From Steinernema hermaphroditum (lineage: Eukaryota; Nematoda; Chromadorea; Rhabditida; Steinernematidae), in NCBI GenBank assembly GCA_030435675.1, contig CM059621.1, positions 12,710,001 to 12,774,000 of the forward strand: a DNA stretch of 64,000 nucleotides, given 5' to 3'. Shown piece after piece: positions 22,551 to 34,216 of the stretch. The notes under the pieces are model-generated. The model was not told the origin of the DNA. It made no database searches and worked only from the letters and a program-made list of their open reading frames with translations. The translations under genes and the position numbers were made by a program. Each line of letters begins with the position of its first letter. Positions within the stretch are counted from its first letter, which is position 1.

Positions 22551-24469
22551 CTAAAAGTCTTCCTCTTTCATAAGATTGCGTTTCGCCTTCGACCCTTCTG
22601 GAACGCCACGACTCGGCCGAGCGACGGGCTTCTCGGGGGAGTTCAGGTTCTCCATCTCGAACTCCTTGAACGCCTGCACTATCAACTCCTTCTTCTTTCG
22701 GTCCTGCCGTTTGCAGTAGATGTTGTAGAAGTGGTTGTTCCGCGTGGAGATCGTGGAGGGAGGGACCATCGAGTCCTTGTAGTAGAGTCGCAGCGTTTCA
22801 GCCCTGTTCTTGGGCATGATGTTGTAGGACTGGAAGGAGAAGGATGTTTCGAGAAGTTAGAGACATGCTTACAGCGATGTGGAAGTCTTCCTTGTCGAGA
22901 GCATAGCCACTGAGTCGGATGACTGTCTCGGTCGCCATTTCGGTCGACAGAACTCTCTGTAGATGATTCTGATATAAAAAATGTATCAGAAACAAACATT
23001 TGAGGGAATGGCCTCGTTGATCGCCTGTTTCCACAGATCCCGTTCGATTCTCGAGATCAGACCCTTTGCGTGTTTTAACCTTGCAGAAGGCGAATCACAC
23101 TCGGAAATCTGAACGGAATTACTAAGGGTACTAAGGGTATGGGAAGCACTACCAGTTCGTAGACACTGTCGTTGAGATAGTAGAAGGCCTCGAGGTCGTG
23201 ATGAATGTCGCCAAGAGAGACGTCGAATCCAGGGACCAGAGGACAGTCCGAAGCATGTTCAAGGGCCTCGATACACCTATGAATTGGATGGTAAGTGAGC
23301 AGGCTGTGGATTCTCACATTTCTCGAATAGCGACGACCGTTTTGTGGTATGTGATCGTTTTGTTGATCTTGTGAATCGCATTTTCTAGGAAAGACTCCAA
23401 GTAGCTTGACTGAAATGTGGTGAAACACAGCGAATGAGCATTAAAGTCGGACCTCTTTCCTGATGGAGAATCGCGTAAGTCCTTCGTGCGGTCCATCTTC
23501 TTCGACGAACAGCTTCGGACTGCCCCCGACGTTGATCAGCTTCTTGAACATCGCCTAAACCTTTAATTCTCCCTTCCCTCCGCCCAAATCCTCTCACAGA
23601 ATCCAAGTCGATCGGCGTTCGGCAAAAGCGAGAAGTCCGCAGCAGGCGCTCTACCGTGTCCAGATCGAAGAGTGACTTCGGATTCTGGACGATATCGAAG
23701 AGAAACGCTTTTTCCGCTTCGACCACAGTCAGCGCAGGCGCGCCACTGATGAGTGCTTTCACGAGAGACACGTAGCGCTCGAAGTCTTCCTTCTGGGTGT
23801 CGACGGTGTTGTACATGTAGGTGTTCTTGAGTGCATCCCTGATGCTGAAATCTCGAAGGATCTTCGCTTCGAAGATCTTGAGCGACTGTTCTCGGACCTG
23901 CAATCTGGCGAACTTCAGCTACGTTCCTGAATGGAGGCTCTTGCATCGAAGTCGGTCCCCTCCTTCCACCGGAGGTACTCGTCCGGCGCCGCTCCCAGAT
24001 CGAGGCAAAGGGCGGCGAGGCCCACGCAGAACCGCTCCTGGTTAGAGATTCGGTTAGGGTAGACGCTGAGGATGTGACCCAAGAACTCGTTGGTGATGTG
24101 ATAGCGTCTAAATTATGTGATTGACCTTATCGGTTTTGATCTGACTAAATTTTCTAAGACAGGATTGATAACCGAGATGATCGCTGGTCTCACTCACCCC
24201 ATAGAGAGACAGAAAAGATCGTCCTTGGCATCGCGGAAGACCTTCTGAGCGACTCCGACCGTCTTTATCTTCCTCAGCCTCTGGAACCATCGATTGCTGA
24301 GAAGGAGCGGAAGTGGCCACGGGAAGCGGAGGTCCTTGTGGATGACGTCGGCCACGGCGATGTCCTTGGAGGAGACCTCCTTCACCCACCCGTCGTCGTC
24401 CTCGGAATTGGAATCGGAGTACTGGCCCGAGTCGGGCGACCCTCCGGGACGTTTCCTATTGGCGAGCAT
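22551..24469 (-). CDS. SAMHD1-like protein without HD catalytic site (copy 1, frame disrupted)
   Basis: Exons 24198-24469, 23945-24108, 23598-23897, 23453-23554, 23318-23409, 23153-23276, 22998-23108, 22873-22968, 22551-22829. Alignment by eye to SAMHD1 runs the whole length: NRWFQRLRKIKTVG (SAMHD1 TPQFQRLRYIKQLG), ISNQERFCVGLAALCLDLG (ISERDVLCVQIAGLCHDLG), LDKEDFHIAV (LKAEDFIVDV), NRAETL, and NIYCKRQDRK (RVYCKKVDRK). SAMHD1 is a dNTP triphosphohydrolase, but here the ligands corresponding to H167 (FCLSMG), H206 (ALCLDL) and D311 are absent; D207 remains. The summed exons are one base over a multiple of three: between HILSV and PNRIS (about 24057) the frame shifts by one base, or a 28-nt intron must be invoked. 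A GC-AG intron is needed at 23944. It could therefore be a decaying gene. The neighbour at 25.1-26.7 kb is an intact paralogue. Confidence 0.75.
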
Positions 24470-25086
24470 CGTCGGAACGGAGGGATGGGAACAAGGCTGC
24501 GCTGGTTCAGAGGGTCGATGGGCGCCATTCACTTCCTTATCAGCTGGGTGGCGTGGACACCCGAAAAGAAAAGGAACGTTTATATTCGTCATCAGGTTAT
24601 CGGGAAGCAGGAAACAAGAAAAATGTCGAGCACTGCGCTTCAATGGAGTTGTGAATGATGGTGACCATATCTTCCACAATGTGGAATGTGAGGCTATGAA
24701 GTCTCTATGACTGTGGCACTGAATGAAACATTGGACACATCTTCATTGACAACAGTGGACAGACAACACGAACGCCAGCATTGAACATGAAAAACACTTA
24801 ATGTGTAGTCAAAAGAACAACGTTAACCTCTAGGTGTCTATAAATACGTCAAAGTGACGCCGAACCCGCCGTCAGGCCCACATTTGTCTAGTCTGATCTG
24901 TTTAATGTCTGATGTCTCGTGACGTATTATGACGTCTTCTCCGAAAAATGCTTCTTTTTGCGAGGATTGGTCGATTGAAATGTCTCTGCGATCAGTAGAA
25001 GATGACGGACACACGAGAATAAAGGCAGCGTTCGCGTTTATTGTCATGATAGTCTTATCAGGGGGAGCAAGAAATGTGAACGGAGC
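24470..25086. other. Spacer between the two SAMHD1-like genes
   Basis: No exon recognised. It contains the AATAAA (-) of the upstream gene at 25037-25042 and presumably the promoter of the downstream copy. No obvious TATA box. Confidence 0.45.
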
Positions 25087-26709
25087 CTAGAAGGAGAGGC
25101 GAGCGACGACTTCTTTCAGTGAAGATCCTTTCCGGGAACAGTCGTAGATGAGGAGGTACTGGTCAAGCTCTGTTCCCACCTGAAATATCTCTAAAGACAC
25201 CCCATAGTCCAAGAAGAACCCACCTGATGACGTCTCTGGAGAAACGGAATCTCCGCGTTCTGGAGGTCAGAAGGTATCGTCTCGAATACTTTCACGTAGA
25301 AGTCGCCCCTCTTGAGACGTCCCTTCGAATATTTCTCGATCTGCTGAGTAATCTGCTCGGCGTCGAAACCCTTGGGCCCCTTTTCCCTCACTAGGGGCCC
25401 TTTCTCGCCGTGGCTACCGAACGATACCGTTCGGTACTTCTGGCGCTCCTCGAAAACTTCTTTGAACAGAAACGCTACTTCTTCCAACTCCGAATTCACT
25501 CGAGCGGAACCGATGACCTGAATAGACGTCATGAGGCATGCACGCTCCACTACAGTACCCTGCGATAGAAGGAGTCCGTGAATAGGAAGAGTTCGTCCAA
25601 ATCCACTTCTCCCAAATCACCTTTCAAATTTTCATAGAGCTCGAATGCTCGGAACAGTCTAGAAATAGACCCTTACAGACGCTCTAGACCCTCATGCCTA
25701 CTTGAGCTGGAACCCTCCAACGGCCTTGTGATGCAGTACCGTACCCGCCAACGTCTCCTCCGACCTGACCACTTTGAGAATCGGCGACTTCGAAGCGAAG
25801 ACGATTCGATTATCTCTCAATTCACTGTTGGATTCACACAAAAAGTTGTAGACGTAGCGCTGATTCGTCTCGATGCCGACGTCTGTGAACTCCGAGTTCA
25901 AAAGAAGCCTAGCCAGGCGGTCCAGAGTGATCGGGAAGCCGAAGCCGCCGAAGAGCTGGAAGAAGAACTTGTGGCGCTCCGACGCATATTCGGACTCTGT
26001 GACCGCCGAGCAGCGGATGAGCTTCTTGGTGAGCAGGAGGATCTCGTCAGGGTCGTTCAAGTAGAACGGTTTGAGGTCCTTCAGGTCCTCGAAGAGCTCG
26101 GGGAATATGAACTTCTCGAATATTTCTGCTGATCGTTTCAGGATCTTAAAAAGAATCTCAATGGCAACTCGTATTGAAGGTCACCTTCTTTCTGTAAAAA
26201 GAGTCGTCTATCGTCTTGAATTCAACGAAGTCATAAGGCGGCGAACCTGAAACAGACCCATTCAAGACTCTCCCTTCGTACTTACCTAAATCGAGGCAAA
26301 GCGCCGCGAGACAAACAGCCAGGCTGTAGATGTTCCGGTCCACGTCTACCGTGACCTGCTGGTGATTGAGGAACATGATGGCTTGGTGGTATCGCCTTTA
26401 CAGAGATCATGGAACCGGACCAATCTTGGAACCTACCCGATGGCGGCATCGAAAAGAGAGTGATTGGCCGTGGGGTAAACAAGGTGGACGACGCCGAGAA
26501 GCTTGATCTTGTCCAAACGCTGGAACCACTTGTTATCGATCACCTTGTTCAGAGGGTAGTAGATGGGCACGTTCTGATAGATGCAGTTCGCGATTTCCTG
26601 ACTCCACACTTCAGCTACAAATCCACACTTCCACTACCTTGTTGAGTCCGGTGAGTCCGGCGTCGGGCCATCGCTTCAAGTTCTCCAGCGGCGAACTTTG
26701 GTTATCCAT
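25087..26709 (-). CDS. SAMHD1-like protein without HD catalytic site (copy 2, intact)
   Basis: Exons 26638-26709, 26437-26573, 26286-26395, 26185-26246, 25702-26144, 25559-25658, 25224-25517, 25087-25179; 1,311 nt, 436 aa with no disruption. Start MDNQSSPLENLKRWPDAG. NKWFQRLDKIKLLGVVHLVYP matches the SAMHD1 HD-domain opening; NHSLFDAAIG stands where SAMHD1 has HNRFEHSLG (H167 to Ala); CLAALCLDLG stands for IAGLCHDLG (H206 to Leu, D207 kept); the D311 position is Asn in LLLNSEF. LKRGDFYVKVFETIP and the C-terminal LIYDCSRKGSSLKE match the SAMHD1 C-lobe. SAMHD1 lowers dNTP pools and restricts retroelements; this protein keeps the scaffold but should not hydrolyse dNTPs. It might bind nucleotides or RNA, or pair with an active SAMHD1. 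Copy 1 follows about 620 bp downstream on the same strand. Confidence 0.8.
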
Positions 26710-27103
26710 GAAAGACAGTGCGAAGAGAGAAACAGAGCGAATGATAACAAAGGAACACTTCAGTGCCAGAGTGCCACTTTCGCTCTTATCATCTTCTATT
26801 TCCGAGGTCTCCAGAACAGAACGGAGGGACCGATCGGCCGTTGAGAATGGTCGCTTCCTTTATCGCTGTGTGGTTGGTAAAAGCGAAAAATATATTCTCA
26901 GGATTACTAAATACTTGCCAAATGTATGCGAAAAAAAGCGTCGAATATTTCTCTAGGAGACAGAATTTAGAAAAACGTTGACGGTCATTGAATGAATGAA
27001 GGAGTCTTCTGCTGTGTTGCCCATGGTATCGAAAAAACGAACCAACCTCGATGCTACCATAACTTAGAGTTCATTGTCACATTATCGTTTATTTTCGAGC
27101 ACT
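26710..27103. other. Upstream region of SAMHD1-like copy 2
   Basis: Presumed promoter of the SAMHD1-like gene plus the 3' end of the acid phosphatase gene, whose AATAAA (-) is at 27088-27093. Nothing else recognised. Confidence 0.45.
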
Positions 27104-29743
27104 CTACTGCAGAATATATCTCCTTTCGGGATCGGTCATCTGTCGGAGACGAGCGCGATACCAGAAGCAGGCGAAGAGGGAGCCAATGAAGGCGACGAAG
27201 AGGACCAAGACGATGATCAAGAGGACCGCTGGGAACACTCGTCATAAGCATCTCAGGAAAGGGACTCACCGATCATGGTGACCTTCTCCTGGCAGATGAC
27301 GTTCGCCTCCTCATTGAAACCCCTGCAGGTTCCGGTGAACTCGTCGGTGTTCATCTTCTTCTTCAGATTTCTGAAAGTCGAGAAGAGGCACGGCGAGGGA
27401 CAGTCCGCGATGGCCAGTTCTTGGCGGGTCCCATTCAGGTGCATATGAGAAATGACCTGAAACAACCAGACGATGCATCTGTGTGTTGGTCCCTCTTTCA
27501 CTCAAAGCACATGCTCCCCGCATTCTAGTTCTATTCAATTCCACGGAAAGGTTGCAATGACATTTCTGTGCGTCTGCTTCCCACTACGATATATCCGCCT
27601 AACTGTCCTTCTAGGCGACGGAATATATGTCTGACCTTTAGATTGTAGCGTTGCGTGTTGTTTTCAAGATTGAAAAGCAAGGCTTGACATTAAAAATTGA
27701 AGACACGAATGCATTTCAATGTCGATTCCGGTGCTTATGAAGGAACTTAGGCTAGCACCTTTTGTTTGCTTTTAAAGACGTAATCAGAAGTTTTAAGAGC
27801 TTCGAAAACCACTTAGCGCGCTAAAGCCATGGTTCTAAAAGCTAATTTGAAAGCCACAGGAATGTTTCGGACTCCTGACCTTCCAATTCCCCTTGCATCC
27901 ATTTCCTGCTTCGCTGTCACATAATAATTGAATTTGAACATTGAACATTGAACATGAACAGGGCTCTCCTTTGTAAAATAAGTAAAAAATAATTTCACCT
28001 TATTTAGATCAAAGAACGAAAATATTTACGTTCTCACGATCGTAGCCTGAAGTTCATCGCCCTATGATAAATCTCTAATTTTCCGCATTCTCTTTTACTT
28101 ACTGACAAAAATAACTTAAAATTTGTATATTTATGTTATTTCTTGAAAAGGTCATGCGATAAAACCTTGTATTCATACATTTATGACGAATGAATCAACA
28201 CTTCGAAAGTACCAACCCAGTCATCTCAAAAATAACCGAGTAAGTATTCTTTTTTTATTCAAAAACTGACCTTCACAACGTCCTTTCCTTCAATGTTATG
28301 GTGTTCGAAGGCGATGTAGGCAGCATAGGGGCAAAGGGTCGTCTGGAGGTCTGAGGGAAGGTTCAGATACTTCGCCATGGTCATGATGTTCGCGTCATGC
28401 TGAACAGACGTAAGACTCTCAGGCGTATGGTCTCACCACGGCGAAGAGATAGGTTTTGTGGAGGGAGTTGCTGTGGATTCGGTTTCTGATGTTCTCGACG
28501 ATGAGGTCGAAGTGCCAGGCGCCGGTGGAGCCGAGGATGAGGTCGATGAAGTGGGTATGGAGTCCCTCGCAGACCTCAATGGAGTGGTTGATGAAAGTGG
28601 AGTCGTTGGCCCACGTCGGGAGGGGAAGCACGTCCTGCATGTCGCTCTGGAGGGACGACTTTAGGCAAAAAGAGGGCAAGGGGACAGACCCGAGTCTTGA
28701 CAGAGTCGAGGACCTTCTGGAAGACGAATACGTCGGGGATCTTGATGCCGCCGTTCTTCTCGTAATAGGAGACCATCTTTGTATAGTTATCGTCCATGTG
28801 CTGGAACTCGGGCATCGCGCGAACACTCTTGACCAGGGCTGGACACCAGTCGAAGCTGCCGAAGGAGACCTGGGGGAATCAGAGCTATGTTTAGAGTTTT
28901 CATCCTGATACCAGATACAGAATTTAGTCACTTTGCTGCAAAATCAAAGTCTCTTTTCAAGGTGATGGAGATGTTTTTAGGAAAGCAACACATGCTTATG
29001 TACTTTAGACGGCTATGTATGCTCATAAAAAACTAAAAATGTGATTCTTAATGATCACTTGGCTCCTAGGTGCTGTCATGATAAAATACTACTGATTTCG
29101 CTTTTTCATCGAAACCCTTTTTTGCACGTTCAGCTAATTATCTATGAACGCTTTCCAGTGATGAATCGAGCTTCGAGAAACGTAGATAACGAAGATAACG
29201 TGCAATAATCCATCGTGGAAAGATGCTAAAGAACCCACCATATCAAGAATAGGCTCCGAGTGGACGGGGATCGGCTGCCACATGAGACGATCGTGGAATA
29301 TCTGATCCTCCTGAGGAGGAAGCAGAGCTGCCAACATGGCCAGAGCACTCGCCGACGTCCGATTATCGAAGCCGGTCATCACGAGCAGCTAGGACAACCT
29401 CAGATCTCCATGGTCAAAGGGTTCCTACCTCAGTGGAGTTGTACCTCTCGCCGATGAACTCCCCGTAGGTCTCTCTGAGATTCTGGCCCAGATTGAACTC
29501 CTGGCGCATGCCATCCGTAGTCAGCTCTCCGTGTACCTTCCCGTCGGCCATCTTCGGGTCTTCCGACGGGAAAATCACGTAAGTGGACGGATATCGCTGG
29601 CCATGGCGAAAAAACTAAATAAGCATCGTCTACCTACAGTACAGAAAGGATAAAGAGACGATCTGAACAGATTGCAGCGTGGAAAGGTCTTCGCCACTGG
29701 CGTGGAGAGTCAAGAAGAGGAGTACCACGAGCGACCGCAGCAT
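27104..29743 (-). CDS. Histidine acid phosphatase, membrane-anchored
   Basis: Exons 29660-29743, 29429-29614, 29239-29388, 28690-28869, 28437-28658, 28271-28399, 27270-27456, 27104-27228; 1,263 nt, 420 aa in frame. Branch-2 histidine phosphatase of the lysosomal/prostatic type, hydrolysing phosphomonoesters in the secretory or lysosomal lumen. Seen: signal peptide MLRSLVVLLFLTLHASGE; nucleophile motif FFRHGQRYPS (RHGxRxP); MWQPIPVHSEP (human WQPIPVH); LPLPTWA; proton-donor HD in AVHDANIM; a C-terminal transmembrane helix (LLIIVLVLFVAFIGSLF) with a short cytosolic tail as in lysosomal acid phosphatase. The first intron uses a weak donor (gtctct), chosen because it gives the family spacing before RHG. 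The 814-bp sixth intron is AT-rich with no gene seen. All catalytic residues are present. Confidence 0.9.
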
Positions 29744-30189
29744 TTCGGAGTTATGGAAACGCGGCGATCGATCGTGTTTTGGCGATCGGAGCGCTCTCTG
29801 ATGGGCCGAGCCGTCCTTATCAGGGCGGAGAGGTCGGTGGCGGAGTGATTGTGCAGAGGACAACGGAGATGTGCACGCATGGGAGCGGAGTTCGCCTCGA
29901 ATCGGGGAAACACAAACAAAGGGCTTATAGTATGTTGTAGTGGATGTGTGATCTTCGGATGTTTCCATGAAAATATTTCGATATCAAATGTGAAAAGCAT
30001 GTCACATTAATGTCATCTAATTTCTGTTTACGAGTTTACGAGTTTATTTCTCGTATCAAAGGCTTACGCCTTGCGAGACGTCATATATATGCACAAGAAC
30101 CATATTATCACTCCGTAGTCGCCGGTCTTCTTCTGGCTTAGGCACAGGGCACGGCAACAGAGTAGAACGCGACGATCCCATCAGTGTGC
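29744..30189. other. Upstream region of the acid phosphatase gene
   Basis: Presumed promoter. No exon, RNA gene or clear regulatory box recognised. Confidence 0.4.
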
Positions 30190-30680
30190 GTCGGCATCAG
30201 AGTGGCGAAGAGCTGATTCCGGAGATGGTAGAGCACATCGAACCCATCTTCTGCTCAGGCGGCGGCGCGGACTTCGACGTTGAGCAGCTTCTTCGGCGGC
30301 TTCCGCGGGCGGCACGGGCTACGACAGGAATGGCGGCACGGGCGACGACGACCGGGCGAAACGCGTTGTTGGAGGACAGCAATCGAACCCGGAAAAGTCG
30401 GAGCTGCTGGATGCGCGGACTTCGGAGATGGAGCGCTTCTTCGGCTTCTCTGGCGGCGCAGGTGGAGTCGGGCGGCAGTGACTGGCTTCTTGGCAAGACG
30501 GTGAAACTACGGCTCCCTGGTGTTCCAGGCCTTCTGGGAGCCGGGTCGATCATTGCGGACAACAACGACGGCCGAGAACGACCGCTCACTCAACTCATTC
30601 GGCTCAGACAGCCTCAGAGAGAGCGAGTGGACGACCCGACCGATCGCTGGGAACACAAATGAAAGATCCATCTAATTTCA
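30190..30680. repeat. Diverged repeat, copy A
   Basis: GC-rich block sharing several segments in the same order with 31.55-31.80 kb: a stretch with gaagatggttt/gggttcg near one end and tgaaactacrgctccctgg near the other. Its end also resembles 8.93-8.99 kb. Open frames are arginine/alanine-rich and not conserved between copies in one frame, so I treat it as non-coding or as a decayed gene copy. Confidence 0.45.
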
Positions 30681-31095
30681 ATCACTTTTATACATTATAA
30701 ATACAAATTATTTCAATGAGTGATTTTATCTGATGTCGTCATTTGTGGCCGAGCACAAATGACGGAGCGGAGAGAGCGCTATAGTATAAACAGCAAGCAG
30801 AACTTCTCCTTCTCGGGGTTTTTAGGGCACAAGAGTGGCATCTAAGCTGGTGGTGGTGTCCTCAGGGCGTCGGCGACCTTCAGCATGTCTTCTAACACAA
30901 CCGGATTCCGAGTGTCCCAATTCCCTGTAAGAGCTAAATTTTTCCTTGATGAATTCTTTGCTCAAAAATGTCGTTTGATCTATGAAGATATAGACGAATT
31001 TATTGAGACGTCTGATCGCTTTATTTTTCCTCAATGGGAAATAGACCTATTTGATCCAACATTTTCTAGTTTTTATTGTTAGTAAATGCACGGCG

Positions 31096-31366
31096 TAAAG
31101 GGCCGGTCATAGTTCCGGAAACGGTTTCCGGAAACAGTTTCCGGATTTTGCTTGAAAACTGTTTCCGGGGCGCGGAAACGGTTTCCAGGTTTCCGGAAAC
31201 AGTTTCGCGGTCATAGTTGCGTTTTGCACTATGATCACCCGGAAACTGTTTCCGGAAACAGTTTCTGGGACTATGACCGCCTCTGGAAACGGTTTCCGGG
31301 AAACTGTTTCCGGAAACAGTTTTTACAATGGCGGAAACTGTTTCCGCAACTATGACCGGCCCTTAA
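31096..31366. repeat. MITE with GGGCCGGTCATAGTT ends and palindromic core
   Basis: Inverted ends (aagggccggtcatagtt at 31098 and its complement to about 31364) enclose about ten copies of the 13-mer palindrome GGAAAC(A/G)GTTTCC in varied spacing. No coding capacity. The GGGCC ends and TAA/TTA flanks resemble PIF/Harbinger-type MITEs, but the target duplication is not exact. Confidence 0.75.
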
Positions 31367-31549
31367 GTCGTTGATTCGGGAAGAGAAATCGTGTAAATCG
31401 TATTGGTAGTAAATAAACGTCACGAAAGCTTTGGCACTTTTAATAACTACAGGAACACTTCCAAAGAGTGCTTTGCGTCGAGATCTTACATTTTTAGCCA
31501 TAGTAACTGTCACGGCGGGATCCGGGGCGTAAAGCACGAATGATTTATT

Positions 31550-31800
31550 ATGAACGACAAAGGACCACACCATAGTCACCGGTCTTTTTCTGGAATCAGA
31601 GTTGAACAAGTGATCCTGTGCGTGATTCCTGAAGGTGGTGGAGCATAGTAGACAACGGGGGAAACCATCTTCGGTTAGACGCATTTCTTCTTCGGCTTCT
31701 TCATGGACGTGGCCAGCCGTGATGGCTTTCTTGGTCAGACGTTGAAACTACAGCTCCCTGGTGTTTTAGGTCGGGGATACGAATGAAAGACTCATAATAT
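31550..31800. repeat. Diverged repeat, copy B
   Basis: Counterpart of the block at 30.19-30.68 kb, with tgaaactacagctccctgg and an adjacent ttcttcttcggcttcttc. The MITE at 31.1-31.37 kb sits between the copies. Confidence 0.45.
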
Positions 31801-32835
31801 GAAATTTAGCAAATAATGGTGTTTCTTGATTTCCAGCCATAAACTCTGTTTGTCTTACGGAAGTTCCCAGCGCATTTCTGCTCTTTGGATGTTTCTTTTC
31901 CAAAGACTATCAAGATATGTGTTCTCTGAAAACAAAATGTATCGCCGACTTCAAGATGCATTCATAATATTTTCACAATTTTTCTCCGTTTTAAAACATT
32001 TTGCGAAGGGCGATAATCTCAACATTGAGATTAAGTTAAAACATCATGACAACACCTACTTGCACCGATTTGACTGATTGATCTGCCGAGAAAAAAAACG
32101 GAGATTCAGGCCTCCTAGTCCAGAAGCTTTTGAGATTGCACAACAACCCCTTACAGGATTATTTCAAAGCTGTGCTTCTGACACAGCTAAACACATATCA
32201 GTATCGCCACCATCACATCGAAGACACATCTCTTTTGACGGATTGCTCGGCCTTTCGCAACTTCTTTTCCCAACGCCCTCCGCGAATAGTTGCCATTTAG
32301 TCTTCGGACGAGGGGAAGTGACGTGTGGACCCACTCTTCTCGGAACTTCCTCTCCCAATTGACCCATATCTGCAATGGTGGTTTTTATGACCTTCCTGTC
32401 CATTTGCAGCTGATTGACGTCTCGACTGAAGGCTTAATGGTGTCCACCCACACACGTGGGCACAAGGCTAAATGTAACAAGATAATATTGAACACGAAGG
32501 TATACTGTAAGATAACTCTCGTCGTTCCAAGAAGAAGAAAGTCGTGCATGTGTGGATGCCCTGGACAGGTTTTGAATGTTCATCACTGACTAACATGTTA
32601 TGTAAACCACAATTTTCATGTCATAGTACAAAACAATGCTCGGAACAAAGGCTGTTTTTCGCGTTGTTATGATACGTCTGCGCTTGTGACAAAACAAATC
32701 TACGGTATTCTGGAAACGGAGTGGATAACGTAAGGGTCGCCAGTGTGAATCAGCTCATCACAAAAACATGTGTATAAAATGACGGGATAAACAAGCTGTC
32801 GCAATAAAAAGTGCACAAAACACCATTGCTTTATA
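31801..32835. other. Intergenic, nothing recognised
   Basis: Open frames of up to 100 codons on both strands without a recognisable domain. Confidence 0.4.
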
Positions 32836-32968
32836 CAGGGTGGCCCAAAAAGGGCACCCAGACAGTAGTCTCCATTCAGAAATTCAGACAAATGAGATCG
32901 GTCGCTTTTTGTCATTTTCTTTCTAACATTGCAGAGTTCTGTCTAGATGCCCTGTTTGGGCCACCCTG
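32836..32968 (+). repeat. Mariner-like MITE, copy 3 (best preserved)
   Basis: Perfect outer inverted repeat cagggtggccca and tgggccaccctg, preceded by TA and followed by cata, enclosing the family core (cattcagaaattcagaca, gtctagatgccctg). TA flanks and CAGGGTG ends fit Tc1/mariner-type elements. It is 133 bp long and non-coding. Confidence 0.78.
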
Positions 32969-34216
32969 CATACACTTATTTCTGCCTTTTGAAAATCAAG
33001 GTATTCGCTTTTTAGTCGTCGAGTCCATTTTTGGCCAGAGATGAGCATCTGGCCTGCCGACTCAGCCTTTTTTTGTGCCCGTTTTGTAGCACGTGTGCTT
33101 CCCTTCAGCGCTACAAGGCGCTGTTATGTTATTCGTAACTATAACTAAGCTAAAAAATAAACGATCAAAGATCAAGAAACAGCGCTTCCGCATTAGATGA
33201 CAACTTGAGAACTGAGAAATGAGAACTTCCTAGGTACCGTTGACTCCGAAAATCGCTATAAATGTTTGTATTCTTAAATTGTAGAACATCAAAAAAGGAA
33301 GTGAGTCTCTGGATGGTAGAACTAATGGTCATAATCAAGTCCTTCAAGTCTATCTTACAACGAAACATTTCCGTCCAAAGATCGTTGTGGTGTAAAATTA
33401 TACGATCTTCTTCTCGAATAGCCACTGATGTCAAATCCGTGCACTTTTCGCCAAAGTGTGGCTCTTCTTTCTCGCCTAATACAAAAACTCAGATGACTGA
33501 TGGGCCACTCGGTCGAGTCCCACTCGAATTTTTCTTTTTGTATGCATTCTTGTCCTTCTTATAATAACATTTCGATCTATTTCGATCGCGGCCGCCTCCG
33601 GCGATCCTCCGGAGATCGTGGGGGAACGTGATAGCGCGACTCCGTCTCGACCGAAAGGTCATCGCCGACGGCGCCGTCGCGGCGGTCATTCCGCGAACTT
33701 TCGAAATGGCGAGGATCTTCCGCCCCTCGCGTCATCGCAAAGTGCATCGCAGGGTCGTTACCACCCCGTCTTTGTCTCCGCTTTTCGAATTTCCTTGACG
33801 TCACCTCCCATCCCTGACCCATTTATTCCCTTTTAAGGTCCCCATCTACCGTATCCCCTCCATTGAGTGTTCCCTTTCGGAGATCGTTAATCTCTTCACG
33901 TCACGTGACTGTTTCTACTTTAAACTTTTGCACTTTTCACGTTTACCGTATGACCTTCGGCGGGAGATGACTAACATCCAGTTCGCCGATTGCACTTTAA
34001 ACCGATTGGGCGCGTGTGAAACCGGCGATCAGAGCGCCCAGAGGGTCGGCTTTTCGGAAATCACAGAGGCACAAAACTCCCTCTGATCAGTAACGATGGC
34101 ACAATGGGACGTTGTTTGCAAGTGCACACGCACGTGGCTGTGGTACGGTAGATAAAATCTCGACCGAAAGACTAGATGTTTGAACCCTTAAAGGTTCGCG
34201 ATCCCCTGCAAGCGTC

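Noticed and set aside
23563..23946. 127-codon - frame across SAMHD1-like copy 1
   Set aside because: Shadow frame; the frame with SAMHD1 similarity (KAFLFDIVQNP) is a different one.
30197..30662. Long GC-rich frames of 130-158 codons as genes
   Set aside because: Arg/Ala/Ser-rich and the related repeat copy does not keep the same frame open; treated as repeat.
31271..31684. 137-codon - frame spanning the palindromic MITE
   Set aside because: Part of the frame is MITE sequence and the rest is a diverged repeat; no domain.
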